The translations under genes were made by a program, and so were the position numbers. A model generated the notes under the pieces. It was not told the origin of the DNA, did not search any database, and saw only the letters and a program-made list of their open reading frames with translations. A stretch of 64,000 nt of DNA from JACDAN01 sp963721345. GTDB lineage: Bacteria > Actinomycetota > Thermoleophilia > Gaiellales > Gaiellaceae. The DNA lies in NCBI GenBank assembly GCA_963721345.1, contig CAVRIT010000001.1, positions 1,674,001 to 1,738,000 of the forward strand, read 5' to 3'. This document shows, one piece after another, positions 1 through 8,347 of this stretch (position 1 is its first letter; each line of letters opens with the position of its first letter).

Positions 1-1
1 T

Positions 2-1093
2 CACGAGTTCGGGACCTACGGGCTCGCCCCGACGGCGGTCGTCCTGAGCACGGCCTTCATCGGCCTGCTGCGGGCGAGCTACGACGTCGTCACCTCCGAC
101 ATCTTCCGGATCGCCGGCGTGAAGCGGCGTGCGGTGCTGGTCGGGGACGGCGAGCGCATCGAGCACCTCCATCGCCTGCTCGGCAAGGGGCGAGGCGGGA
201 TCGCGTACGAGTTCGTCGGCGCCGTCGGCCCGTCGCCCGAAGGCATGCCGTTCCGCTACCTCGGGACCGCCGCCGAGCTGCCCCGGATCTTCGCCGAGGA
301 GACGTTCGACGAGCTGATCGTCGCGAGCGAGTTCGACGACAAGGCGCTGATCGAGCTCGTGGACGTCGCTCATCGGCGCGGCGTCCGCGTGCGAGCCGCG
401 CCGACGACGGCCGAGCTCCTCACCCAGCGGGCGGAGTACGTGCCGGGGCAGGGCGTGCCCCTCTTCGAGCTTCGGCCGCCGGCATTCGTCGGCGCCGACT
501 GGGTGGTCAAGCGGGCGTTCGACCTGCTCGTCAGCGGCCTCGTCCTCGTCGTCGGGCTCCCGCTCTGGATCGTGATCGCCGTGGCGATCAAGCTCGACTC
601 CCGCGGCCCCGTCTTCTTCCGCGATCGCCGCGTCGGGCTGAACGAGCGCGAGTTCGCGATGATCAAGTTCCGCACGATGTACGACAACGCGGCGCAGCTC
701 CAGCAGCGGCTCGAGGCGCAGAACGAGGCGGAGGGCGCGCTGTTCAAGCTCCGCGACGACCCACGGGTCACGCGAGTCGGCCGCCTGTTGCGGCGTTTCT
801 CGCTCGACGAGGTGCCGCAGGTGCTGAACGTCCTCTCCGGGGCGATGAGCCTGGTCGGGCCGCGGCCGCTGCCGCTCCGGGACTACGAGCTGCTCGAGCC
901 GTGGCACCGGAAGCGCTACCTCGTCCTGCCGGGCATGACGGGCCTGTGGCAGATCGCGGGCCGCTCCGACCTCGGCTTCGACGATCTCGTCCGGCTCGAC
1001 TTCTATTACCTGGAGAACTGGTCGATCTGGCTGGACATCTCGATCCTCGTGCGCACGATCCCGGCAGTGGTCGGGGCGCGCGGCGCGTACTGA
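2..1093 (+). CDS. Polyprenyl glycosylphosphotransferase (bacterial sugar transferase), 5' partial
   Basis: Membrane enzyme that moves a sugar-1-phosphate from a nucleotide sugar to undecaprenyl phosphate, the first step of a lipid-linked glycan. The frame is open from base 2, so the N-terminal membrane segments lie outside the window. What remains is a Rossmann-like part (VLVGDGERIEHL), one hydrophobic helix, and the catalytic block with KRAFDLLVSG, FFRDRRVGL, MIKFRTMYDN, LDEVPQVLNVL, MSLVGPRPLP and PGMTGLWQIAGRS. It ends in the family-typical GAY. The stop overlaps the next gene, so it appears to head a glycan operon. The family is certain; the sugar is unknown. Confidence 0.93.
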   Translation, partial: HEFGTYGLAPTAVVLSTAFIGLLRASYDVVTSDIFRIAGVKRRAVLVGDGERIEHLHRLLGKGRGGIAYEFVGAVGPSPEGMPFRYLGTAAELPRIFAEETFDELIVASEFDDKALIELVDVAHRRGVRVRAAPTTAELLTQRAEYVPGQGVPLFELRPPAFVGADWVVKRAFDLLVSGLVLVVGLPLWIVIAVAIKLDSRGPVFFRDRRVGLNEREFAMIKFRTMYDNAAQLQQRLEAQNEAEGALFKLRDDPRVTRVGRLLRRFSLDEVPQVLNVLSGAMSLVGPRPLPLRDYELLEPWHRKRYLVLPGMTGLWQIAGRSDLGFDDLVRLDFYYLENWSIWLDISILVRTIPAVVGARGAY

Positions 1094-2067
1094 CGCCGAC
1101 CGTCGTCACCGTCGCCTACCACTCGGGCGACGCGCTCGGGCGGCTGTTGGCTTCCGTCGAGGGGGAGGAGGTCGTCGTCGTCGACAACGGCGGCGACGTG
1201 GAGGAGCTGGACGGAGTGACGGTGGTCCGGCCGGGCGAGAATCTCGGCTTCGCCGCGGGGAACAACCTCGGCGCTCGTCAGGCGAAGGGCGACGTCCTCG
1301 TCTTCCTCAACCCGGACACCGTCGTCGCTCCTGGTGCCCTCGAAGCGCTCGTCGGGCCGCTGGAGGACCCGACCGTCGGAATCGTCTCCGCCCGGCTGCG
1401 GCTCATGAACGAGCCCGAGCTGCTCAACTCGGCGGGAAACGAGGTGCATGTGACAGGCATCGCCTGGGCCGGGCTCTACGGCGAGCGGGCGGACACCGTC
1501 GACGAGCTCCGAGAGGTCGCGTTCCCGACCGGCGCCGCGATGGCGATTCGCCGCGCGCTCTTCGAAGAGCTCGGCGGCTTCACCGAGGAGCTCTTCATGT
1601 ACCAGGAGGACCTCGAGCTCGGCTGGCGCGTGCGGCTGCGCGGGCTGCGGATCGTCGTAAGCCCCGGCGCCGACGTCTACCACGACTACGACTTCGCCCG
1701 GAACCCCGGCAAGCAGTACCTGCTGGAGCGAAACCGGCTGGCGTTCGTCCTCTCCTCCTACTCGCCGCGCCTCTTGCTCCTCCTCTCGCCGGTGCTCATC
1801 TCGGTCGAGGCGGCGATGCTCGCGCTCGCCCTGCGAGAAGGCTGGGCGCGGGACAAGGTCGCGGGCTGGGGCTGGCTGCTGCGGAACGCGGGCTGGCTGC
1901 GGCGACACCGGCGGGAGACCCAGGAGCTGCGCAAGGTCGCCGACCGCGAGTTGGCGCGCTGGCTGACGCCGATCGTGTCCCCGGGGATGATCCAGGTGCC
2001 GCAGCCGGTGCGCGCGGTCAACCCGCTCGTGGCGCGCTACTGGGATCTCGTCAAGAAGGCTCTGTAG
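1090..2067 (+). CDS. GT2 glycosyltransferase (rhamnosyltransferase-like)
   Basis: Inverting GT-A fold transferase that probably adds a sugar to the lipid-linked glycan on the cytoplasmic face. Conserved blocks are VVVVDNGGDVEEL, RPGENLGFAAGNN, DVLVFLNPDTVV, the acceptor motif FMYQEDLELGWR and a C-terminal hydrophobic stretch near residues 215-240. No ATG, GTG or TTG precedes the conserved N-terminus (TPTVVTVAYHSG) in frame. The only fitting start is CTG at 1090, which overlaps the upstream TGA as CTGA. A close homologue lies at 19162-20181. Family sure; acceptor and donor unknown; start codon inferred. Confidence 0.85.
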   Translation: MTPTVVTVAYHSGDALGRLLASVEGEEVVVVDNGGDVEELDGVTVVRPGENLGFAAGNNLGARQAKGDVLVFLNPDTVVAPGALEALVGPLEDPTVGIVSARLRLMNEPELLNSAGNEVHVTGIAWAGLYGERADTVDELREVAFPTGAAMAIRRALFEELGGFTEELFMYQEDLELGWRVRLRGLRIVVSPGADVYHDYDFARNPGKQYLLERNRLAFVLSSYSPRLLLLLSPVLISVEAAMLALALREGWARDKVAGWGWLLRNAGWLRRHRRETQELRKVADRELARWLTPIVSPGMIQVPQPVRAVNPLVARYWDLVKKAL

Positions 2068-2068
2068 A

Positions 2069-2842
2069 TTGGCAGGGATGGTCGAAGAGGAGCCGGCGGC
2101 GGTCGAGGCGACCGACAGCCGCCTTGCAGGGCTGCGCCGGATCGCAATCGTGCCGGCGCTGAACGAGGCCGTCACCGTGGCCGGGGTCGTCCGGGAGATC
2201 CGCGAAGTCGATCCGAGCTTCGAGGTTCTCGTCGTCGACGACGGCTCGACGGACGAGACGGCCCAGAAGGCGCTCGACGAAGGCGCACGGGTTCTCCGCC
2301 TGCCGCTGAACCTCGGGATCGGCGGCGCGATGCAGGCGGGCTACCTCTTCGCGCTCGAACACGGGTACGACGTCGCGGTCCAGGTCGACGGCGACGGGCA
2401 GCACGACCCACGTGAGCTCGGCCGACTGCTCGAGCCGCTGCTCGACGGACGGGCCGACATGGTGATCGGGACGCGCTTCGCCGGCGAGGCGAAGACGTAC
2501 CGCGCGCCGATCGGCCGGAGCATCGGCATCAGGCTCTTCGCCGCGATCGTCTCGCTGCGCGTGCGGCAGCGGATGACGGACACGACCTCCGGCTTCCGCG
2601 CCGTCAACCGCCGCGGGATCGAGGTGTTCGCCGGCGACTACCCGCACGACTATCCCGAGGTGGAGACCGTCGTCACGGCATCGCGCGGCGGGCTCCGCAT
2701 CACCGAGGTGCCCGTGGCGATGAGGCTGCGCTCCGCCGGCCGCTCGTCGATCACGAACGTCGGCTCCGTCTACTACGTCGTCAAGGTGCTGCTGGCACTC
2801 TTCATCGGCTTGCTCCCCCAGGGAAAGGCGACCAAACGATGA
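2069..2842 (+). CDS. GT2 glycosyltransferase, polyprenyl-phosphate sugar synthase (DPM1-like)
   Basis: Related to dolichol-phosphate mannose synthase and bacterial polyprenyl-phosphate glucose or mannose synthases, which charge a lipid carrier with a single sugar. The sequence shows IAIVPALNEAVTVAGVV, VLVVDDGSTDETAQ, the metal-binding run VDGDGQHDPREL and a C-terminal hydrophobic stretch (VYYVVKVLLALFIGLLP). TTG at 2069 or ATG at 2078 can start it; the gap to the previous stop is one base. Its stop overlaps the DUF2304 gene as ATGA, a common pairing for DPM1-like enzymes. The donor sugar cannot be read from sequence. Confidence 0.87.
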   Translation: MAGMVEEEPAAVEATDSRLAGLRRIAIVPALNEAVTVAGVVREIREVDPSFEVLVVDDGSTDETAQKALDEGARVLRLPLNLGIGGAMQAGYLFALEHGYDVAVQVDGDGQHDPRELGRLLEPLLDGRADMVIGTRFAGEAKTYRAPIGRSIGIRLFAAIVSLRVRQRMTDTTSGFRAVNRRGIEVFAGDYPHDYPEVETVVTASRGGLRITEVPVAMRLRSAGRSSITNVGSVYYVVKVLLALFIGLLPQGKATKR

Positions 2843-3225
2843 GCGTCACCCTCTTCGCCGCACTCTCGTCGATCGTGATCTTCGCGGTCATCATCGAGCT
2901 GATCCGCTCGGGCCGGCTCCGCGAGCGCTACGCGCTCCTCTGGCTGGCGACGGCCGGGGTGATCCTCGTCTTCGGCCTCTGGAAGGACCTGCTGAACGAG
3001 CTCGCGGGCGTCCTTGGGATCGCCTATCCGCCGAACGCGCTCTTCGTGCTGGCGATGGGGTTCATGCTGCTCCTGCTCCTGCACTACTCGACCGTGATCT
3101 CCCGGCTCTCGGACCGGACGACGACGCTGACGCAGCGGATCGCGATCCTGGAGGAGCGGATCCGCTCGCTCGAGACCGCTGAGCCTCCCCAGCCTCAGAC
3201 GAGACTGCGCGACGTCAGTGGATAA
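2839..3225 (+). CDS. DUF2304 family small membrane protein
   Basis: A 128-residue membrane protein with three hydrophobic segments (about residues 4-20, 34-50, 67-88) separated by the basic run SGRLRERYALLW, followed by a short helical tail rich in Arg, Glu and Leu (QRIAILEERIRSLE). This pattern matches DUF2304 proteins, which are commonly encoded beside DPM1-like glycosyltransferases. It starts inside the stop of the upstream transferase and overlaps the next gene by eight bases, so all three are probably translated together. A role as membrane partner of the transferase is inferred from gene order. Confidence 0.8.
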   Translation: MSVTLFAALSSIVIFAVIIELIRSGRLRERYALLWLATAGVILVFGLWKDLLNELAGVLGIAYPPNALFVLAMGFMLLLLLHYSTVISRLSDRTTTLTQRIAILEERIRSLETAEPPQPQTRLRDVSG

Positions 3226-4114
3226 GGAACGGCTCGAACGCATCCTGGGTCGCCCGGAGCGCCCACTGCCGCTCGACGAGCCGCTCGCCCGCCTCGCCGG
3301 AAAGCGCATCCTGCTCACGGGGGCCGAGGGAAGCATCGGCATGGCGGCGGCCACCATCCTCGAGCAGGGATCCGAGGTGGTGCGAACCGACAAGGTCGTC
3401 GGCGACCCCGCCCTGGACGTGCGCGTCGAGAGCGACGTCAAGGCCGCCCTGGAAGTCGAGCGCCCGGACGTGATTCTCCACCTCGCCGCTGCGAAGTCGG
3501 CGCCCGAGGGGGAGCGCGATCCGATGAGCGCGCTGGAGATCAACGTCGTCGGCACGAAGAACGTCCTCACACACGCGCCGGACGGGTGTCTCGTCGTGAC
3601 GGCGTCCACGTGCAAGGCGTGTGAGCCGGAGACGGCGTACGGGGCGAGCAAGCTCGTCGCCGAACGCGTCACGCTCAACGCCGGGGGCTCCGTCGCCCGC
3701 TTCTACAACGTCGTCGAGTCGAGCGGCAACGTCTTCGAGATCTGGGAACAGGTCCCGCGGACGGAGTCGATCCTCGTGACACCGTGCCGCCGGTACTTCA
3801 TCTCCCTCGCGGAGGCTGTCAGCCTCGTGATCTGGACCGCGATCCTCCCGCCCGGCCGGTACGGGTTCGACCCCGGCGAGCAGCGGGAGATGCACGACGT
3901 CGCGGCCGCGCTCTACCCCGATCGCGCCACGCAGTCGGTGCCGCCTCGGCGGGGAGACCGCCTCGCGGAGCCCCTCGCAGCCCGCCACGAGCACGTCGAG
4001 CAGGGCGCGATCGAGGGCCTGCTCCGCATCGTCGGGGCGCACGACCTCGCAGCGACGGACGACCGCCTGGAGCCTGCAGTCGGCGCGCGGCGGGTGGTCT
4101 CTCCGAGCAGCTAG
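3218..4114 (+). CDS. NAD(P)-dependent sugar-nucleotide epimerase/dehydratase (SDR, CapD-like)
   Basis: Extended short-chain dehydrogenase, probably acting on a nucleotide sugar for the glycan. It has the nucleotide-binding motif LLTGAEGSIGMAA near residue 33, a conserved DVILHLAAAKSAP segment and the catalytic YGASK tyrosine-lysine pair near residue 145. The segment RRYFISLAEAVSLV resembles the polysaccharide-biosynthesis (CapD/FnlA) branch. GTG at 3218 overlaps the previous stop. The final 30 residues are low in recognisable motifs. It is the last plus-strand gene before a convergent pair; its stop lies at the left edge of the hairpin at 4111-4282. Exact reaction unknown. Confidence 0.78.
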   Translation: MDKERLERILGRPERPLPLDEPLARLAGKRILLTGAEGSIGMAAATILEQGSEVVRTDKVVGDPALDVRVESDVKAALEVERPDVILHLAAAKSAPEGERDPMSALEINVVGTKNVLTHAPDGCLVVTASTCKACEPETAYGASKLVAERVTLNAGGSVARFYNVVESSGNVFEIWEQVPRTESILVTPCRRYFISLAEAVSLVIWTAILPPGRYGFDPGEQREMHDVAAALYPDRATQSVPPRRGDRLAEPLAARHEHVEQGAIEGLLRIVGAHDLAATDDRLEPAVGARRVVSPSS

Positions 4115-4282
4115 AGGGCTGATGGGAAATTCAGCCGCAGCCGGGGGCGCTCCAGACCAAGTCGGGCAGCGTGGTCGTTCGCGGCGCGTAGCGGAGCTAC
4201 GTGTCGCGGGCGAACGCGCTGATCCGGCGCAGTGTCTGGAGCGTCATCCGGCCCGGGTGAATTTCACATCAGGCCTCTTCTA
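4111..4282. repeat. Long nested inverted repeat between two convergent genes
   Basis: The 160-base gap between converging genes is almost wholly self-complementary. Outer arms CTGATGGGAAATTCA (4119-4133) and TGAATTTCACATCAG (4258-4272) pair at 14 of 15 positions. Inside are CGCTCCAGAC (4148-4157) with GTCTGGAGCG (4234-4243), CGTTCGC (4176-4182) with GCGAACG (4210-4216), and GTAGC (4188-4192) with GCTAC (4196-4200). Partial pairing reaches the two flanking TAG stop codons. It could act as a bidirectional terminator, a structured RNA or a MITE-like element; I saw no direct repeats flanking it. Confidence 0.7.
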
Positions 4283-5113
4283 GGACAGCTGCCGGAACCG
4301 GCGCCACGACGAGCCCTCGACGGCGTCGAGGACGCGTGGGCTCCGCGAGATCCCGACGAGCCGGTCGGCGAGGCCCACGCCCCGGTCGAGCGCGTACGCG
4401 GCCTGGCCGCGGGCTCCCGATATGCGGCGATGAAGCTCCGAGTGCCGTTGCCGGATGCGCGCCGTCTCGGTTTCGGCGGTCCCCCGCGACGCAGGATTCT
4501 TGCTCCCGCCGGGGTGCCGGCGCCAGTGCAGCAGGGGCTCGGGCACGTACGTCCCGCGGCGCCCGTGCTCGAGCATGGTGAGCCAGAAGTCCCAGTCGTC
4601 GAAGGCGCCTTCGCCGAGATCCTCGGGATAGCCCCCCGCCTCGAGGTAGTCCGCGCGGCGCGTCAAGGCGCTGCCGTTGATGTAGTTGCGGCCGCGGATC
4701 AGCGAGAACGCGCTGAACGGCCGTGCGGGCTGCACCCCTGACTCGGCGCCGAACCGCCGCATCGCGCAGTACGCAAACGACGCGCCGGGACGCCGTTCGA
4801 GTGCGGCCATGAGCTCCGAGACGTAGGTGGGCTCCAGCCGGTCGTCCGCCGAGAGGAACACGAAATGGTCGCCGCTCGCCTCCCGGGCTCCGCGATTGCA
4901 CGTCCGTGCAAGGCCCTGGTTCGCCTGTGTGAGGATCCGTGCGCGTCCCTCGTAGCGGGAGGCGACTTCGAGGGAGTCGTCCGTCGAGCCGTCGTCCACG
5001 ACGACGAGCTCGGTGCTCGCGTAGTCCTGCGCGATCGCGCTGTCGAGGGCCTCGGCGAGGTAGCGCCCGTAGTTGTGGCAGAGGACGACGATGCTGACGA
5101 GCGGCGGGCTCAT
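4280..5113 (-). CDS. GT2 glycosyltransferase
   Basis: A 277-residue GT-A transferase. Conserved blocks are VSIVVLCHNYGRYLAEAL at the N-terminus, ELVVVDDGSTDDSLEV, the DxD-like SADDRLEPTYV and the acceptor region FDDWDFWLTMLEHG. The HWRRHPGGSKNP segment is usual in this branch. ATG at 5113 overlaps the stop of the upstream glycosyltransferase as ATGA, so the two are coupled. Its stop sits at the right edge of the 172-base inverted repeat. The sugar is unknown; the family assignment is firm. Confidence 0.88.
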   Translation of the reverse strand: MSPPLVSIVVLCHNYGRYLAEALDSAIAQDYASTELVVVDDGSTDDSLEVASRYEGRARILTQANQGLARTCNRGAREASGDHFVFLSADDRLEPTYVSELMAALERRPGASFAYCAMRRFGAESGVQPARPFSAFSLIRGRNYINGSALTRRADYLEAGGYPEDLGEGAFDDWDFWLTMLEHGRRGTYVPEPLLHWRRHPGGSKNPASRGTAETETARIRQRHSELHRRISGARGQAAYALDRGVGLADRLVGISRSPRVLDAVEGSSWRRFRQLS

Positions 5114-6018
5114 CCTCCGCGGGGCCCGAGCCGGCCGCGGCGGAAGTCGCGCCAGCCCGCGGCAATGGCGGCGAGAGCCTCGCGCCGGCGCGGCAGCCGG
5201 AGCGCCTGGGCAGCATGAGCGAGGACGATGACGAGCCGCCGCCGCCACGTCCCGATCGGCCCGAGCGGCGCGTGCCGCTCCAGCACGTGCAGCGTGTTCC
5301 GGGTGCTGTAGTAGAGCGTCTTCGGGGACCCCTCGCCCTCGTTCGACGCGGACACCTTGTGCCAGATGCGGCTCTCCGGGACTACGAGGATCCGGTAGCC
5401 CGCGTTTCGCGCCCGCAGCGACCAGTCCGTGTCGTCGGCGTAGAGGAAGAGCTCCTCGTCGAACGGCCCGACTTCCTCGAGAACCGGACGCGGGACGAGC
5501 ATCGCGGCGCCGCAGGCCCGCCCGGTCTCGTGGACGTCGTCGAACTGGCCCCGGTCCACTTCGTTGAAGCCCGTGTGCGCTCCCTGGTAGCCCTTGCGCG
5601 GATCGAGCTCCGCGCCGAAGTACCAGATCCGGTCGGGCGGATCGGCGAGATAGATCTTCGGGCACAGCGCGGCCGCGTCCGGGCGCCGGCCCGCCTCGTC
5701 GACGAGCGCCGAGACGAACGGCGGATCGACCTCGATGTCGTTGTTGAGGAAGAGAAGATGCTCCGCGCCGAGCTCCACCGCGCGGCGGGCGCCGGCGTTC
5801 ATCCCCGCGCAGAAGCCCTCGTTCCGCTCGAGCGCGACCACGTCGACCCAGGGGAACCGCTCGGCAAGGAGCTCCACCGTGCCGTCGGTCGAGCCGTTGT
5901 CGACGACGATCGTCGTGACCGGCTCGTAGTCGACCTGCTCGAGTGAAGGAAGCGACTCCTCGAGGTCCGAGCCGCCGTTCCAGGAGAGGACAACGAGCGC
6001 GACGTGTGGTCTCGCCAG
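5110..6018 (-). CDS. GT2 glycosyltransferase (rhamnosyltransferase-like)
   Basis: GT-A transferase with LVVLSWNGGSDLEESL, TIVVDNGSTDGTVEL, HLLFLNNDIEVDPPFV and the acceptor motif LFLYADDTDWSLRAR. The first ATG/GTG/TTG in frame (GTG at 5877) would remove the nucleotide-binding strand, so it cannot be the true start. The frame stays open back to CTG at 6018, two bases after the upstream TGA, giving 302 residues and a complete domain. I therefore propose a CTG start, as for the gene at 1090. It overlaps the downstream transferase by four bases. Family sure, start inferred. Confidence 0.85.
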   Translation of the reverse strand: MARPHVALVVLSWNGGSDLEESLPSLEQVDYEPVTTIVVDNGSTDGTVELLAERFPWVDVVALERNEGFCAGMNAGARRAVELGAEHLLFLNNDIEVDPPFVSALVDEAGRRPDAAALCPKIYLADPPDRIWYFGAELDPRKGYQGAHTGFNEVDRGQFDDVHETGRACGAAMLVPRPVLEEVGPFDEELFLYADDTDWSLRARNAGYRILVVPESRIWHKVSASNEGEGSPKTLYYSTRNTLHVLERHAPLGPIGTWRRRLVIVLAHAAQALRLPRRREALAAIAAGWRDFRRGRLGPRGG

Positions 6019-6019
6019 G

Positions 6020-7288
6020 TCAGCCTGCCTTCCGCGCGCGAAGAACCATCGTCCACCCCAGTCGCCGCAGGGCGGGTGCTCGGCTCAAGCCCTGCTCGAT
6101 CCGCTCGAGCAGCCGGAGCCCGGGGCTGCCGAGCCTGAGGTAGAGCTCGTCCACCGGGTAGGGAAGGACGAAGTTCACGTAGTCGAGGCGCTCGACCTCG
6201 AGGTGCTCCGCGACGAGGCGCTCGAAGGAGGCCGGCGTGAACTCGTGCAGGTGCTCGTTGAACCCGTACCGCCGAACGCGGCGCTTCACGTCGTACGCGA
6301 GGTTGAGCGGCGAGAAGCGCGACGGCGTCGACACCGCCAGGACGCCGCCGGGCCGCAGCACCCGCGCTGCCTCGGCGACGGCGCGCCCCGGGTCCGGGAC
6401 GTGCTCGATCACTTCGGTGAGGAGGGCACGGTCGAACGACTCGTCGGGCAGCGTCAGCGCCTGCGCATCCTCCAGCCGGAGCTCGACCTGCGCTGCAAGG
6501 GCGCCGAGATTGCGCCTCGCGAGCGCTAGCGGGGTGGGTGCGAACTCCGTTGCGGTGACGCTCGCTCCGCGCTCGGTGAGCACGCGTGCGTAGACGCCGC
6601 TGCCGCACCCGATGTCCAGAACCTCGTCTCCCGGCTGCGCGTCGAGCGCGGCGAGTACCGCTCGGAGCCGGTTTCCGTAGAAGAACCGCTTGTATGGCTC
6701 CGGGTGCTCGTAGGTGAGCGCGAGCTCGTCCAGCTCCGCGGCGCGAGACTCGTAGTACGAACGAAGGTCGTCCGTCGCGTCCACGAAGGTCGCTCCGAGG
6801 CGGTCGGCGAGCGCGCGGTCGAAATCGGAGTCGCCGACGACGACGACCGACGCCGCCCCGCGCGCATATTCGGGGATCGCCGCGCTCTCGGCCTTCACGG
6901 CTCCGAGTGCGCGCCGGTCGAAGACCTCCCGCGGTGCCGGCAGGTCGAGCTCGCGGAAGAACTCGTCCACCACCTCGCGGCTGTTGTGGGTGACCACGGC
7001 CAGCTCGACTCCCGTCTCGGCGTACTGCCGGTAGAGCTCGACTCCGACTGGAAGCTCGTGACCGTTCCTGAGGCCGGCGAGCTCGGCCTGCGCGACGATC
7101 TCGTCGACCCGCGGATTCTCGGCGAGCCGCAGCGAGAGGTCGTAGATCGTGTGGCCGTCCTTCTCGAGGCCGGACTCGTCCGCAAGTGCCTCGAGGTCGG
7201 CGCGCAGCTTCGGGTAGTCAGTCCCGAGGTGGACGATCGTGCCGTCGAAGTCGAAGAGGACTAGGCGTCGACCGTCGTGCTGCGCCAC
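6020..7288 (-). CDS. Fusion of HAD-type phosphatase and SAM methyltransferase
   Basis: Two domains in 422 residues. Residues 8-175 are a haloacid-dehalogenase hydrolase: VLFDFDGTIV carries the nucleophile Asp and the DxDGT motif, and VVVVGDSDFDRALADRLGA is the late acidic motif. Residues 190-422 are a class I methyltransferase with VLDIGCGSGVYARVL as the SAM loop and LTEVIEHVPDPGRAV as the post-I motif. GTG at 7288 overlaps the ATP-grasp gene by 28 bases. A glycan-modifying role, removing a phosphate and adding a methyl group, is inferred from context. The domain joining looks genuine because no frame change is needed. Confidence 0.85.
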   Translation of the reverse strand: MAQHDGRRLVLFDFDGTIVHLGTDYPKLRADLEALADESGLEKDGHTIYDLSLRLAENPRVDEIVAQAELAGLRNGHELPVGVELYRQYAETGVELAVVTHNSREVVDEFFRELDLPAPREVFDRRALGAVKAESAAIPEYARGAASVVVVGDSDFDRALADRLGATFVDATDDLRSYYESRAAELDELALTYEHPEPYKRFFYGNRLRAVLAALDAQPGDEVLDIGCGSGVYARVLTERGASVTATEFAPTPLALARRNLGALAAQVELRLEDAQALTLPDESFDRALLTEVIEHVPDPGRAVAEAARVLRPGGVLAVSTPSRFSPLNLAYDVKRRVRRYGFNEHLHEFTPASFERLVAEHLEVERLDYVNFVLPYPVDELYLRLGSPGLRLLERIEQGLSRAPALRRLGWTMVLRARKAG

Positions 7289-8328
7289 TCGCCCTCCCGA
7301 ACCAGCTTGAAGCCCATGTCGACCATCCGCACCCAGTAGAGCCCTTCTTCGACGGCGTCGTAGGCGGGGAGCCCGTCGACGTCTTCCCCATAGGCCAGCC
7401 GCACGTACGTGTGGGGCATGTTCGCGCCGGCCTCGGCGAGGAAGTTACTCGTCGTGAAGAAGCGCCCGGCGTTGATCTCCGTGACGAGCGGCCGGCCGTC
7501 CTCGTCCTCCTTCAGGTCGACGCAGAAGACGCCGGAAGCATTGGTGTCGACGGCCTGCACGGCACGCGTCGCGAGCTCGTTGACGTCGTCGCGACGGACG
7601 GTTCGCGCGACCGACGGGCTCGAGCTCTGGCCGCTCGGCATCAGGTGTCCGAAGACGTACTCCAGGCGCTCGCGGGCGGCCGAGGTGACGATCCTGCCGT
7701 CCTGCCAGACGCTCTGGAAGGCGAACTCTCGACCCGGCAGGAACTCGCTCACCATGAAATCGTCGATCGACAAGCCGCGCTTCTCGACCCAGTAGCGCGC
7801 CCAGGACACGGCCTGCTCGGGCGTCGTGACCGGGAGGCTCGCCCGTGCGCCGGCGCCGCGAACGGCGCGCACCCACGCCTGCTCGCGCGCCTCGAGGATC
7901 GACGCAGTCTCGTCGCGCAGGGACTCCTCCGACTCGGCGCGGGCGAACCGCGGCGTCGGCAGACCGGCCTCGGCCATGCGCCCGGCGAAGCTCGCCTTGT
8001 CCTGGCAGAGAGTGATGGCCTCGGCCGACGGCAGGAAGGTCCGGGCAGACACACGCTCGTGCTGCTCCGCGAGCAGTCGCACCTCCTGCTCCGGCTGCGG
8101 GTGGACCAGCTCCACTCCTTCACGCGCGATCACGGCATTCAGCGCCTCCAGGTACCCCGGGTCGTCCGTGCTCGGGAGCAAGTAGCGGGCATCGACCGGG
8201 GACAGCTCGATGTGGTATTTGCTCGTGTCGGTTCCGACCACGTAGAACGGCTCCGGCGCGAGCCGCAGCGAATGAACGAAGTTCGCTGCCGGTGAGCCCC
8301 CTGCGCCGGTGACGAGGATTCGTTTCAC
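7261..8328 (-). CDS. ATP-grasp domain protein (carbamoyl-phosphate-synthase-like)
   Basis: A 355-residue enzyme whose N-terminus (KRILVTGAGGSPAANFVHSL) is the preATP-grasp fold. CQDKASFAGRMAEAGLPTPR and the later VTEINAGRFFTTSN match the ATP-grasp nucleotide and metal sites (Glu-x-Asn). Such enzymes join a carboxylate to an amine or other nucleophile with ATP; stand-alone relatives occur in glycan and natural-product clusters. GTG at 8328 places the conserved strand at the N-terminus. It lies head-to-head with the Gmd-like gene at 8348 and overlaps the HAD-methyltransferase gene. Substrate unknown; an amide-forming decoration is only a guess. Confidence 0.8.
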   Translation of the reverse strand: MKRILVTGAGGSPAANFVHSLRLAPEPFYVVGTDTSKYHIELSPVDARYLLPSTDDPGYLEALNAVIAREGVELVHPQPEQEVRLLAEQHERVSARTFLPSAEAITLCQDKASFAGRMAEAGLPTPRFARAESEESLRDETASILEAREQAWVRAVRGAGARASLPVTTPEQAVSWARYWVEKRGLSIDDFMVSEFLPGREFAFQSVWQDGRIVTSAARERLEYVFGHLMPSGQSSSPSVARTVRRDDVNELATRAVQAVDTNASGVFCVDLKEDEDGRPLVTEINAGRFFTTSNFLAEAGANMPHTYVRLAYGEDVDGLPAYDAVEEGLYWVRMVDMGFKLVREGEWRSTTVDA

Positions 8329-8333
8329 TGCTC

Positions 8334-8339
8334 TATCGT
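8334..8339 (+). promoter_or_regulatory. Candidate -10 box, leaderless start
   Basis: TATCGT ends eight bases before ATG 8348, fitting an actinobacterial TANNNT box with the message beginning at the start codon. Confidence 0.5.
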
Positions 8340-8347
8340 GCCGTTCG

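Noticed and set aside
4111..4282. Insertion-sequence end or MITE with target duplication
   Set aside because: Inverted arms exist but I found no flanking direct repeat and no second copy in the window, so only a hairpin is claimed.
4268..5946. Plus-strand open frames opposite the two GT2 genes
   Set aside because: They mirror the minus-strand glycosyltransferases, whose motifs are complete.
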